Below, in pieces: positions 52,321 through 63,992 of a stretch of DNA of 64,000 nucleotides. The notes under the pieces were generated by a model. It had not been told where the DNA came from and ran no database searches. It worked only from the letters and a program-made list of their open reading frames with translations. Within the stretch, counting starts at the first letter, position 1; each line of letters begins with the position of its first letter. Origin of the DNA: Takakia lepidozioides (Eukaryota; Streptophyta; Takakiopsida; Takakiales; Takakiaceae). Location: NCBI GenBank assembly GCA_030704615.1, contig CM060731.1, positions 24,118,001-24,182,000 of the forward strand, read 5' to 3'. The position numbers and the translations under genes are program-made.

Positions 52321-53319
52321 AAGTGCAAGAGGAGTGGGGGAATAAAAGAAGAGGAGGGGAAAATTAACCCCATTCATTATGACCCTGAGACATACAAGCC
52401 CCCAATTCCCAACAGGACTAGGGTAGCGGTTGCCGTTGGGCCAAGTGTCCAGTGTCATCTTCAACTGCAATCCCCTATGTATCCAAGTGCGTATCTTATG
52501 TGGAGGCCCAAGATGAAGTTGGATGTTTGTTTAGTTACAAAGAATATGTGGTACATGAATAAACTAATGTTTAAAGAATATTGTAAACATGAACAAAATG
52601 AGCAACAATGAAATGTGAACAATGACAAAGAAGAAGTTTATATTAATACCCCTTATATATAATCAATATTGAAAAACCAATTTATTTTTTTCCATGAATT
52701 TATTGAGTAGTAACATATCCAATCAATAGGGTAGCCTGTGTCGTTGGCCCAAGTGTCATCAAGTGTCATCTGAGTCCAAGTGCAATCCCCTGCGTATACA
52801 AGTGTGTCTCCCAGCCTGTGCAACTCCCAGCCTATATGTCGAGGCCCACATGCGACCTGTAGGGTGTCCTGTGCCATTGGCCCAAGTGGTCATGAAGAGG
52901 CCCATCTAAGCCCAAATGCAATCTTCTATTCATGTATCCAGGTGCATCTCCCATGTAGAGGCCCAAGTGTCCAATCTCATCTAAGCCCAAGTGCAATCTC
53001 TTATGTATCCAGGTAGGCCTCCCATGTCAAGGCCCCATTTAATTTTTTCCATGAATTTTTTGAGTAGTAGTAAAATATCAATATTATAACTCGTCGAGGC
53101 TCCAACCCACTTTGCTAATTTTCGGGAATTTCCAGCGAACAAAAGTACTTGAAATTCCATATCTCCGACCCCGCAAGGTCCAGAAATCATGAGACCAAGC
53201 TGGTGCACCCCTCCTTGTGGAGAGCTTTCCAATGGTGCCAAGCACCAGCGCTGGGCCCGCGGTTTCCGACATCTCAATGCTACAAAACAAGCAAACAAAA
53301 CAAAAAACAATTAATATTT
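52321..53319. other. short repeated words, no gene seen
   Basis: Between 52430 and 53030 variants of ggcccaagtgtc, atctaagcccaagtgcaatc and tatgtatccaggtg recur four to five times with irregular spacing, like a decayed tandem array. No coding exon could be supported. Confidence 0.5.
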
Positions 53320-53472
53320 GACGCCTCCCGAAGAAAGCGTAAATTATGGTGTCTCTTTACCCCGAAGGGTTGCGGCCTTCTGCTAGGAAAGTGGACATCT
53401 TTGTGACACCAAGGGTGGATCGAACCTACAACCACTTTCGAGGTGGTATATGCCCATTACCACTGGGCTACA
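53320..53472 (-). mobile_element. tRNA-derived SINE, full-length copy
   Basis: Same family as 12621-12795. Minus strand: TGTAGCCCAGTGGTAATGGG (A box), GGTTCGATCC (B box, closest to consensus of all copies), body with GGTGTCACAAAGATGTCCAC and the terminal GGGAGGCGTC. It is followed on that side by an AT-rich stretch and on the other by a run of aaaac/aaaat words. B-box quality suggests it is a younger or better preserved copy. Confidence 0.88.
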
Positions 53473-53846
53473 ATTTCGTTCTCTAACAAAAACAAAAACA
53501 AAAATAAAACAAAAATAAAACCGCATCGCTTCATATATGGATATGGTAATAAATTACTGTATGCACAACGAAAAGGAAGGAGAGGCATCGATGACAATCA
53601 TCCAAATGCAGGACACAGAACAACATCTTTCCGATGAAGAAAGATTCTTAGGATAATCCTTCTATCACTTGGAAGATGCTCGGATATCCTAGTTGGTTGG
53701 ATAACGAATCTCAGGCAGACGAATAAGAGTGCGCAGAAATGGATGGATGAAAAATTAGTAGGAACTAGGAACACTGGACGCTTCAACTTGTCTCTAACTA
53801 ACTACAGTCCTGACTAACTACGAGCTTACTAGTGTGTAGTAGGGGT

Positions 53847-54346
53847 AGGCCGCACATGGGGGTTAAGGAGCAAATATGGTGTACTACCCGCCAAATTTTC
53901 CGGCCACACATAGCGGAGTGGTTACTAACCCTGTCCGGGCCTGTCCGGCATGGTTAACCGGAGGCGACAGCCCAAAACGGGGGGGTAACTACTGTACGTT
54001 AGAGGTCCGTTTGGGAGAACCTTCGACGGATATCAGCGTTTTCGATTCCCGACATTTTTTTTCGTTCCCTCAAGGTTCTCGATTGGCGCGTTCTCCACAC
54101 AGCACTGCAGTGCATCCTGTATGTTCCCCTCATATGCACGAAAGGTTCTATTATGCGTTCCCAAGAAAAAGTGTGCGCCAAGGATGAACGCGCGAGCTTT
54201 TCGCAACGGCTCTATAGCCGGTAGGTGCGGCGTAACGTTAAAGGAGGTTGGGGGTCAACGCACTGCCGTTTTCCTGTAAACCCGCTCATCCAAAATGCCC
54301 TGTTACTAACCTCTTCGGCTCCTTAACCGGGCAGGTGCGGCCTGGC
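53847..54346. mobile_element. MITE-like unit bounded by ~36-bp inverted repeats
   Basis: 53847-53880 (aggccgcacatgggggttaa, ggagcaaatatggt) matches the reverse complement of 54312-54346 (aggccgcacctgcccggtta, aggagccgaagaggt) with few mismatches. The 500-bp interior has more short copies of ccggttaa/ggttaaccgg words and no protein. Size, inverted ends and lack of coding fit a miniature inverted-repeat element. I found no clear target duplication. Confidence 0.55.
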
Positions 54347-55034
54347 CATAAGTCGGTCAGACAAGTGTGTTACCCCCCGCTCTTTCCTTATTATTTATGT
54401 TATTTACGTTCCCTTAATTTCAGGAGCGGCGCCGGGCTCCAAAAGCGGATAAGGCGGCACCTGGAATATGCTATCTGGATCCGCAGTACGATCCGACGGA
54501 CTTCCCACCTCTGCTGGCACGTGGTGCCATGTTGGCTTCCCATTTTTCCCTCGCCACCTGGACGATCCGACACTCTGCCGCGTGGCCGTCCCGAATTCGC
54601 AATATCTACGGTCGGTGTGGATGTGGACGTCCGATGGATGACAGCTGCGATTAGGTCACCGCCAACTAATACTAGAAGGATGTACGAAAACTGTCCCGAT
54701 ATGTGCTTTCATCCATCAGGTCAACCACTACGTACAATGGCGGGCGGGGCATCCGGGTCACGTGCGGGGCCGTAATAGGGCCTCGCAATTGAATTAAATA
54801 TCAACTAATACATTTAAATAAATGTAAAACTAAGTATGCTCACAGGACGGCTTAAACAAGGCGTATTAAGGTATTAACGGGACGGAGGTATTAAGCCACA
54901 TCACTACGACATGTTGCACGAACAAGTAGTTGCCACGTGGTGAATACTGCGGATTTGGAGCGCTCTCATTGGCTGCTTCTCTCTTCTTGTTACTGTAAAG
55001 GCGGTAGATGGATGTCACGAGGCCCTACGTTAGG
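54347..55034. other. spacer upstream of GPCAT, no gene supported
   Basis: A 175-codon open frame spans 54248-54775 but begins inside the MITE-like unit with a non-ATG codon and has no recognisable family or biased composition. The stretch 54900-55034 has mixed promoter-like sequence (ttgccacgtggtg at 54931, a G-box). Confidence 0.45.
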
Positions 55035-55158
55035 GGAGACGTGAACAAGAAAGGAGATCATCCACAGAGATCATCTAGGTCGACGAGGAAGGAAAGGGAG
55101 ACGTGAACGAGAAAGGAGATCATCCACAGAGATCATCCAGGTTGACGAGGAAGGAAAG
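55035..55158 (+). repeat. 62-bp tandem duplication in the GPCAT leader region
   Basis: ggagacgtgaacaagaaagg at 55036 recurs at 55098 with one change; each unit holds gatcatccacagagatcatc, itself an inverted/direct repeat of gatcatc, and ends gacgaggaaggaaag. It lies about 0.7 kb before the GPCAT start codon, likely in promoter or 5' untranslated sequence. Confidence 0.85.
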
Positions 55159-55826
55159 CAAAACGGGTGGGAGAGGAGGGGGAGGAGAAGTCGCGTGAGG
55201 AAGACGGCCTGCAGGCTTGTCTGTCTGCGAGCAATCTTGACAGAGCTTGCGAGCTTCGAGCAGCGATCTGTTTGTTTGGCATGTTGTACAAGCAAATCTT
55301 TTTGTTAACAAACTGTTAGTGGTAGCTTACACCAAGTTGTCTCTCGATCACGCTAGTGTCGTAGCTTCGGAGCATCTGCTTGGCGTTGTCGCTTGCACAC
55401 TACCTGCAGCCGGTTGAGAAACTGCGTGTTTAGGAATGTATGCTTCTTTCTATACGGTACGGGGGTTTTGACGGCTTCCGGGGTATCTTGTGTGCTGCAA
55501 GCGCGCTTGAGCGTGAGGGATCCGTCTCCGGGTGTATCGTTAGAGATCGGAGTTAGTAGGGGCAGGGTCTGCGCGGTTGTTTTCCGGTGGTGAATTGGCG
55601 TCGGGAAGAGAACAGCGCGAGATGAGGTTGTCGGAACTATGGAATCGCAAGGTGTAAGGATAGGTGCTTCAGTCGTCTAGTTTAGGTCAATCCGATCTGG
55701 GCTACTTTTCAGGGAAGAAGGCCGAAAAGAAGGGTGAACCAAGGCGACAGTGTACAGCTGGTGTATTGCAGATTCAGCAGCGTTTGGTGCCCCAGTCTGG
55801 TGTGGGGTGCTTGTCAGTGGCAGGTG

Positions 55827-58572
55827 ATGACCTTAGAGAAGAAGGCTGAAATGAATGGTAGTGGCCAGTGGCATGAAAAAATAGGACAACACATGGGGCA
55901 GAGTGTTATCAGAAATCCCCCAAAGGTTTGTTGTCTCTCTACCTTCATGTTATGCCTAGTGCATGTTGTGGGGTGTCTTTAGTTGGATTCCCTTTTTTTT
56001 TCCGTTCTGATGGTGTTTCATGGAGTTGACTTCCACCTCTTGGTTGATCGAACAAGGCTATTGTAACATTCTTGCCCTGGTGGATTTTGCAGGTGGTGAT
56101 TCAGACGAAGAAAATGATCTCAAAGCAGGCTGGAAACATTGCCAAGCGTGCCGATGAGCACGAGGAATTTATTGCCAAGGTGGGTATCGCAAGGGGGGGT
56201 TTCTGTAAGTGTACAGTAGAGTTTTTGTTGCGATAGTGGTTCGCACGACTTTTTTATGCTCTTGGGATTCTCCTGCCAGTAGGTCGGTCCGAAGTCCTAA
56301 TCGTAAGATTTTTTGAACGTGCAGGTGACGTACAGCGTTGGAGTCGCCTGCTTTGGCATATTCTGCTTCTTATTAGGCTCAAGTAAGCGATGTTCTCTTC
56401 TTCAGAGCAGTTGTTTGGTTACTTCTTTACGATTTTGTTCTTGGACATTTTTTTTCGTTTTCTGAAAGAAGAACCACTTCTGGCATTTATCTAGATCAAT
56501 TGCCAGGTCTCTTATTTCGAGTTGGCAGCTAGGATCCGCAGGTCGGAATTAGTACCTGTTCCTGGGGGACATTTGTGCTAAGTTTTGTAGGTTTCTCCAC
56601 CCATCCATTCTGGGCAGTGATATGATATTAGCTCACTCTCGACTGATTTGATGGGTGGCTACCTGGGTCTGCAGGGCCGGACGATATTCCGTATCTGTAT
56701 TGTCTGTTCTTCATTACCGTGGCACCTCTGAGATGGATTTACTATCGGATCAAGAAATGGCACTACTATCTTCTGGTACTATTTTCGTCAGTGTTAATGG
56801 GGACAGTAGGTTGGGATGATTTATGAGAAGAGTGTTGTTGTCTCTTGAAGGGACCATTTTGCCCTCCTCTGACAATCAGAACTAAATTTCTGTTGGGAAC
56901 TCTAGGCATGAGGGTACATTTCACTCACTAGGGGAGGTAGACCAAGCCTTATATCTACCTTTAGTCTGTGGAGGGTTGGGTTGTGGCTGATTGTCAATGT
57001 GCTTTCCTACAAGAGTCTACCAGAGTACAGAAGCAAATTGTTGTTAAAGCGGGACACCATGCAATGTTATTGGGTATTACAATGTGGTCTGTTGGTGTGG
57101 CAGGACTTTTGCTACTATGCCAATGCAATATTTGTAATGATGCTCCTCTTCTTCCCAAACAATGACAAGCTGTTTCTAATATGCTTCTCTTTTTCTGAGG
57201 TCAGTGTACTGTCAAGCCAAAGTGCACTTTCCGTCGACCACTCTCTTTCATTACAATGACTTCACTGTGTTTGTCAACTCTAGACATGTTTTGCTTAATT
57301 TTTCCAACGTGTGGTGATGGTGCAGGGACCGCTTGCATGGGCACTGATTGTGTGGCGCTGTAGTCTTGTCTTCAGCTCCATTGACAAGATTGTCAGTGTT
57401 CTTATACATCTACTTCCAGGTGAGCAGGGCATTTCCTATCAATTTTAAACCTTTGTCTGTTGTCAGCTTGTGCTGCTCTTACTTGATCTAAATTTTTCCA
57501 TGGTCGTTTGCAGGAACGGTGTTTTTCATAATTCGATGGTGGGACCCAAGTACATTTTCCCATCATTCAGTAGACGAAACAGGACCTTGGCCTGCCTGGC
57601 CCTTACTAGAGAACAGTCAAGCACTGTGGACATGGTTGTTTGTCGTGCCTCTACTTGCATACAGTTTGTGGCAGATGCTGTACTTTCTTGTTGTGAATGT
57701 CCTGCGGCGGCAGCGATTGCTCAGGGACCCAGAGGTCATGACATCATACAGGTCTATCCATTACAAGGAGTCTTCCTTCGTTTGATATGTTTGATATGTG
57801 TGTGCTCTAGTAAGGGATGACACTAGTTGCGATATATGACTTGGGTAGCTACTTTTCGTTAAATCATTCTATAGACGATGCGATATTGTGGGGAAGGTGA
57901 GCATCAACTAACTGAACAGTCCTTTATACTATTAGGGAATTGTCTCGAAAGGCGTCACGTTCCAACAACTTCTGGTGGCGTCTAAGTGGAGTATTGGGAG
58001 ACAAAAACCGGGTCCTCATGTACGCGATTTTGCAAGCTATCTTCACTGTCCTCACCCTGGCCCTCACCGTTCCTATCTTCAAGTCATACCGTCTACATAT
58101 CATCTTCGAGTGCTTGAAAGTGGTGGCAGCTGTGTGGAATGGTGGAAACTTCTTCTTTGATGTGATGCCTCGGAAGATAGATGCCAAGAAGAAGAGGAAG
58201 TTTATTCCAACTGCTAACGGCACTGGGAAGGGACCTATTTCAGTAAATGGTACTGACATACCCGCAGCAATAAGCAATGGAGGAGTGGATCCTGAAGTTA
58301 GGTTTGAAGAGCCACACCCTGCAGTGAAACCAAAGTTGGAGGAGCAGCAAGTCTGCGCCATTTGCAGAAGAACAAGTTCATTGGACCTTTCTGATCTTGA
58401 TACATTCCAAGGGACTGGGGGGCAAGATACAGCCATTGAGGAATCTGGGCAACCTATGAAGAGTGTGGTGGATGTGCCTCGGTTAAGACTAAAAGCTTCA
58501 GGATGCAGTGGAGAATTGGATTCACCTCGGGCAACAATGGACCATTTCGATCGTGTGGCCTGTGCAAGTTAG
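55827..58572 (+). CDS. GPCAT: glycerophosphocholine acyltransferase (DUF2838 membrane protein), 8 exons
   Basis: GPCAT transfers an acyl group from acyl-CoA to glycerophosphocholine, making lysophosphatidylcholine for phosphatidylcholine recycling. Exons: 55827-55925, 56093-56179, 56325-56382, 56675-56775, 57104-57199, 57326-57419, 57514-57751, 57936-58572. They give 469 residues in continuous phase. A soluble N-terminus ([20 protein letters not shown]) precedes about eight hydrophobic segments. Conserved blocks include [86 protein letters not shown] and [19 protein letters not shown]. The start is the first ATG in frame with exon 1; earlier in-frame codons are not ATG. Beyond residue 338 a hydrophilic tail of about 130 residues follows, far longer than I recall for the Arabidopsis protein, with a CAIC motif. 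Confidence 0.94.
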
Positions 58573-60630
58573 CAATGAAAATTCTCATTTGGCGTAAGGG
58601 TAGGGTATTTTTGTGGGTTTGTTTCTGCATGCGTTTTGGTGGTACCCTTTGTGCGGGCAATCCGTGGCATCAATATATCACCAATGGTTCACATGGAGTT
58701 ATAAGCAAAAGTCGTGAACTTGATCAGCACGTCTGTAAATAGCTGCCCGGAGTGAAGGGTAACCTTGGCACCCATCAAGATTCATTTTTCATCCAAAACT
58801 TTCAAGCTTTATTTAGTAGGGCCATCCATGCAACAGGTGGCTGCCTGCCTCATCATGTGTTGAGCTGCATCTTACCAGGATTACATTTGTGATCCTTATC
58901 CATTTAGTTTGTTGGCAGATAGAATCTTGCATGCTAGTATTATGCAGGCCCGGCGCATTGCTCTATCATTCAAAGAGGTTATTAGGGTTGTCCATGCTCT
59001 AGAACTGTACAGTGTCAAAGCAAATAGTGAGAGATCATTTCATTTATATTGCATTTTTGTACACTATAGTATTAATTGAATTTCCTAATGCTTTGGGACC
59101 TTGTGGTGACCAGTTTGCCCCTCTGGACAAGCTATGACAAAGAGTCCTATGTCGGTGCTTTTGATTTGTCTTGCACTTTTCAAGATGGGGGTGGTCCTTC
59201 CAAGTGACTCTTTCCAGCGGGCTCCAGTTGGGTCATAAAGTGTTTTCTCTTATCTACGAATGATAGCCATGAGCATTGCCTGGGAAGGGCTACAGTGTGA
59301 TTGCTTCATCTGAAGAGCCCTCAACTCCCATTTGTACAAGTAGCTTGGAGGTCACTAATCACTACAGTTTTGCATACGTCCAGTGTTATGTCTTAGATTG
59401 TATGGCATATCAACCACTTTCAGTCTTGCTTTGTGGACACAGTCAAGCTTATCCACAAGTGGATGCTGACTATCATCCCAGGGCACTTCACAATGTTGAC
59501 ATCACAGACATAGTAGCACTAGAGTCTCATGCCCACTGCTTGGTTAACAGGAACCTATGGAGTCCTGTGCAATAGTGAGTTGAAAGGTCTTTTCCTGTGT
59601 TTAGGTTTCTGTGTCCTGCCCATGCCTGACAAAGCTTCTGCTGTACAACAAGAATCCCATTTTTCTAAGCTCAGGACGAAGAGTATGAGGAGGATGCAGA
59701 AAACTGTTTTCTACAAAATTAGGTAGAAAGTAGATATTGGATACTCACGTTCCACACTTCTGGTACAATTCCATCTATCCTATCTAAGAAGCTGGAGCTA
59801 TGCCATGTCTCTCCAACTACAGACACTAAAATCTCTCCAAAAGGACAATCAATCTTCAGTAGCATGCCTGTAACAGAGCTTTTTCATAAGATTGGGACTG
59901 AAGTACGTCAATGGTGTGTTTATGCTAGAGGGAATGCTAAATAGCAGGAAAGTTCCTAAGTTCTTAGGATCCATTGGCGATCCTTAGTCCAACTTTGCAT
60001 CAGCTGTCTAAGCCATAATGTATTATACTGCAGTTCACTGATATAACTCTGAAGGTGCTGATGACGCTACATAACCAGAGGTGGTTGGCTGTGGTTGGCT
60101 GAAGTACTAACTACCTCCTTCATCAGGAAATGCTGTATACAATCTGCCTTTCTGACAACAAACCACCAGCTAAAGAGCTCACATGATACTACCCTGAAAT
60201 ATTTCTTGATTTATTACAGCCTTGTGCGATGTATAGGTTAAAGTTGATGGACACTCTATTACACGGATGAGGAAGGCAACCGTGGCATTGATCACCTCAT
60301 TTGTATGTTGTAAGGTCTTTTGTGCACTCTGACATGGATGCATAACAAGTGATCACAGTGCTTGATTCGTCAGCGAATAGGAGCAACTTCAGGCCTTGCT
60401 GATGAAAGCTTTAGCAAATGACCTAATGTCCAACTTCAAGCATGCAAACCGAGCCCTAGAAGATCAATAAGAAGCAGGTTGCTGTGAGAAGAGGATACAA
60501 AATACAATAACTTATACTCAACTTAGAATGGACACTGCTGCTTGGAGTGCCTTCAACAATGATTAACAAAGACACATAGGATGATTGGATTGTAAATAAC
60601 CACAGCAATTGAACTAGGTGACAAAGCAGC
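58573..60630. other. intergenic between convergent GPCAT and SCP2, no gene supported
   Basis: Contains the two 3' untranslated regions by position. Short frames near 59276-59726 lack family support. No repeat structure or RNA gene seen. Confidence 0.5.
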
Positions 60631-62054
60631 TCAGAGCTTTGCAGGTTTGGGGAAGATGTCCGGGGTGAATTTCTGGGCTGCACTCATGCTGCCCCTGATC
60701 TTCAGTTTACCCCTGTACACACAGCACCACCAACAACAACACTTCAGTCCTGCAACTCTACTGTTAAAAATCCAATTGGTCGTCATTTGTCAGGAGGAAG
60801 ACTTCATGAATAGAAAGATCCAGGTCTTCCATTCATTCTCCACAAATCGTCTATTAGGAACATGGTAACATTTCCATACAGACATACAGAAGAACCCAAA
60901 CAGAACAGTCCAAGTTAAAACCCAAATGGTGCACAACATAGAGACTGCAGTCTTAACATTGAGCTATGAATGAGTCTTAGACCATCACTTTCATCCCTGA
61001 TGGCAGTGATACCACTACCCACCAACTTCATCAGCTCCCAACAGTGGATCTAGACCACATTAACCCTGCGCTCCATTTTCCAGTTTTTAGTTTCTGAATT
61101 CTGATGACTGATATCTACAAATGCACACAAGCACACACATTCAGTCCAACCTGGTATAACCTTCCAATAACCAATAAAATATGATATAACCTTCCACAAA
61201 CCCACAGAGCATGGAGGTAAGGGGCACACCTGATGAAGGCCATTTGAGGGTTGAGTTTTCCGGATGCGACTGCCATAAAATCATCGTCCACAAATGAAAA
61301 GGTGGCATCAGGCTTTCCCTCAAACTTCCCTGTAGCCACACATCACAACATGAGCCCTATGTTTTGAAGACGTCTGACAAAGAAATCAGATATGTTTGCA
61401 GTTCAAGAATACATAAGATCAACCAAAAAATGTGTTCCATTCTTCACAATGGACATAAATGCATGCATGCAACCATGGAGATGGAACATGACAGATTCAG
61501 ATCACTCAACAAAGCAAAGACTTGATCATAAATATACTTCTAGAAGTTTTACCTTTGGACACTTTCAAGTCCTTGAGATCCACAACAAAGGTCTCCTCAG
61601 CCACCCCCAGTTTCTGCCAAGCCATCAAGCATATTGCACAACCATCTTAATCACTTTCCATTATATCCAACAGTTAGTCTTAAACCCCATTTGGGCTGCA
61701 CGGAGACCATTTCCTTCTCTTCTTACCCTCGACAAAGAGAAAGCAAACAGTTACAACTTCCAGGAAACTCGACACCATGTCCTGAAGGCACAAACAGGCC
61801 ACCATAAGGCATCACCTGCACCCAAACAAGCATAACAACTACAAAATACGAAAACAACGCAGCTTCGCTTTCAGATTCACTGGCAACGATCGACACGGGA
61901 AGAGACAGACCTGAGGGGCGATGTTGATCTGGTACACAAACCCAATCTTCTTCTGCAGATCCTTTCCAGCGTCAGTGGCCAGGTGCGCCCTGACGAGCTC
62001 CATCAGCGTCGCCGACTTGAGCTTGGACCCCTCGCTCACATCCTCAGACCCCAT
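60631..62054 (-). CDS. SCP2: peroxisomal sterol carrier protein 2 (SCP2 domain), 4 exons
   Basis: A single SCP2 domain makes a hydrophobic pocket that transfers lipids and acyl-CoA, in plants linked to peroxisomal beta-oxidation. Exons: 62054-61911, 61613-61553, 61329-61230, 60712-60631. The 128-residue protein (Arabidopsis 123) starts MGSEDVSEGSKLKSATLMEL and contains LATDAGKDLQKKIGFVYQIN, LGVAEETFVVDLKD, GKPDATFSFVDDDFMAVASG, KLNPQMAFIRGKLKIRGSMS and AAQKFTPDIFPKPAKL. The C-terminal tripeptide AKL is a peroxisomal targeting signal type 1. There is no thiolase or dehydrogenase fusion, as usual in plants. The gene is intact and convergent with GPCAT. Confidence 0.96.
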
Positions 62055-62404
62055 TGCAACAACAGCTCCCACCTTTTCCCTCACCGTACTCAGAAGTGAA
62101 TCTGTGCATGCAATCTCCCAGGACCTCTCCTGTCCCCCACACCAAACCACAGCACTCTTGCACTGTGCACTCACCGTCACTCAGAACACATTTAAGTATT
62201 TGCATTCATTTGCTGCCTTTTAGTTCTCTGACTCGGCAGACTTGTGACCTTTTTCCCTACAAAAGTTCTCCATGGTCCTCCTTTCACAATTTAGGCCTAG
62301 TGAGGAAAAACTATATTCATGTAAGCTTCCGAATTTTATCACACTAGACTAGGTATTAAAAGAGTATATGAAATCTGCACTTGTATATGCATTTTCATGT
62401 AAGC
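62055..62404 (-). promoter_or_regulatory. probable SCP2 leader and promoter
   Basis: Directly upstream of the SCP2 ATG on the minus strand. A minus-strand open frame extends upstream of the ATG to 62180 but lacks conserved sequence, so the family-matching ATG at 62054 is preferred. No clear TATA box was identified. Confidence 0.4.
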
Positions 62405-62695
62405 TTATGCTGTAGAGGCTGATGCTTGCTCATTAGCTTCTTTGTTTAGATGTGAATCAAACTTACCTGCTACTATCTGGTACACAACGTGATCATATTT
62501 GGACAAATGCCCTGCCCAAACTGAAAATGCATATCTGATATTATTGAATCTTTTTGGACTGACCCGGAGAGTTGTAAAGTGAGCAAGTGTATCATTATCT
62601 AAGCCTACTGCAAATGTGTGGTGTGCCCAAGCAAAAATTCCAAGAACTCCACGCAAGCAGTACCAAAGCAAATGGCTTGTGAGGAACACAACCAC
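62405..62695 (-). pseudogene. short segment resembling part of cytochrome oxidase subunit I
   Basis: The minus strand reads GVLGIFAWAHHTFAVGLDND followed by TLAHFT, which resembles the heme/copper-binding WAHHMFTVGLDVDTRAYFT stretch of COX1 at about 18 of 26 positions. The residues after it (LRVSPKRFNNIRYAFSVWAG) do not match COX1, and neither do those before it. It could be a decayed mitochondrial insertion or chance similarity. A possible donor (gtaagt) lies near 62465. Confidence 0.25.
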
Positions 62696-63453
62696 AGGGC
62701 GAAACCATGCTTGCTCAACTCAAGACATAATGATTGCTCCAACTGTTAAACTAGTGAGAACCTCATTTTGAATTGCTGGAGTGCAGAATGCTGTCTGGCA
62801 GAATGCATTTCATTAGTGGTTGTTAATTGGGTTCCACAATGGACACAAGTCACCAGCACGTAGATTTGTTCTCTGATGATGAAATCTTATCTCTCCACTG
62901 TCTGCCTGTACTCTCATTGTACTTATCTCTAGAGGGTGCCAGCTTTTGTGCAATCTTAGTTCATGCTCAGTACCGGGTGGCTTGAGCACAACCTTCCTTT
63001 TTGGCTTTAAAACAAACATTAGACTTGGTAGTAGAAGTAGAGCCTTTCATTTGAAGATGGCAATCGTTCATGATCTCTTGTGGCGCTTGATTGAGTGGTG
63101 GTGTAATAACTTACATGTGATCTAAAGAACAGTCCTACATTTCAAGTCCAATGCAAATCTGAGATAAAATTGATTGTGCTGCTATTTATGTACCTCTTCC
63201 ATGTAACAGTGTAGTGAACTATCACAGGCCTTTTTACTGTCACTCACTTGGCTGCAGCTGAGGCCCACCTCAACAAAGCACCTGCAAACAAAGCTGTTGC
63301 ATGCTCAAATCGCTGTAACTTGCAGTACTAACCCAGATGGCAGAAAATAACTAAGCCTATTGCCAAAAGTTGGAACCCCACATATAAGTTTACCTGCCAA
63401 GCTGTAACAAACTTAAATGAAGCGTACAATACCACTGCAAATGACACTAACAG
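62696..63453. other. no gene seen
   Basis: Spacer up to the LINE ORF1-like fragment. Short frames only; no repeat or RNA gene could be supported. Confidence 0.4.
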
Positions 63454-63888
63454 GTGTGGATAGGCATTGGGCTGGGATGTGGACGATTGAGCACCTGGGG
63501 GCTCACACCTCATTTCTGCCATCCCTTAGGAAGAGGCTTCTTTTCCATTATGTTTAGCTCCGTGGAGTTTGCCTCAAAAGCTCTTAAGTTCAATGTTAGG
63601 AAATCCAGATTTAGGGTGCACATTTTTCCTTGGTCAGCGGATTGGGGGCCCAAACTGGGTGTTACTTGTAAACCTAGGGTGATTGCGCTTCCTTACCTTC
63701 CGGGCAACTATTTGTGCTCTTTGCCTGAGATAGGGGCTCACTTTGGTGCTTACATTGGTTCCATGAATGTCAATGACTTTGAAGATGCGGACCACTTAAG
63801 TATTGACTCTGATGGTCATTTGGACCCGACCTGGGATTCGGGGAAATGTTCCTCACGGCTTTTCCCTAGTAGCAATGCAAAGGGCTAG
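63454..63888 (+). pseudogene. retrotransposon ORF1-like (DUF4283-type) fragment
   Basis: The plus-strand frame carries GRGFFSIMFSSVEFASKALK, FRVHIFPWSADWGPKLGV, KPRVIALPYLPGNYLCSLPE and IGAHFGAYIGSMNVNDFEDA. This order (a 'G-F-F-x-F' strand, 'W-x-P-x-F' type segment, 'V-x-L-P-x-L-P' and 'IG...IG') is that of the DUF4283 domain in plant LINE ORF1 proteins. No ATG start is evident and the zinc knuckle is absent, so it is a fragment. It might equally derive from a gag-like host gene. Confidence 0.6.
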
Positions 63889-63992
63889 AAAAGGCTCCCC
63901 ACAGCGAAACAGATGGTTTAGGAATCTGGGTAAATATTCCTCACAGCTTTTCCCTAGTAAGCATGCAGAGGGGCAATAAAGGCTACCACATG
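63835..63992 (+). repeat. diverged ~75-bp tandem duplication at the right edge
   Basis: ttcctcacggcttttcccta at 63848 recurs as ttcctcacagcttttcccta near 63930, each followed by gta, a gc-at-gca word, aggg and aaggct. The copies overlap the stop of the ORF1-like fragment. Confidence 0.7.

Noticed and set aside
54248-54775. 175-codon plus-strand frame
   Set aside because: Begins at a non-ATG codon inside the MITE-like unit, mixed composition with many Cys, Trp and Arg, no recognisable domain.
55734-55826. Extended N-terminus for GPCAT from 55734
   Set aside because: The codon there is GTG and the extra residues are not conserved; ATG 55827 is the first good start.
57924-58436. 170-codon open frame on the minus strand
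   Set aside because: Exact shadow of GPCAT exon 8; the plus strand has strong family conservation.
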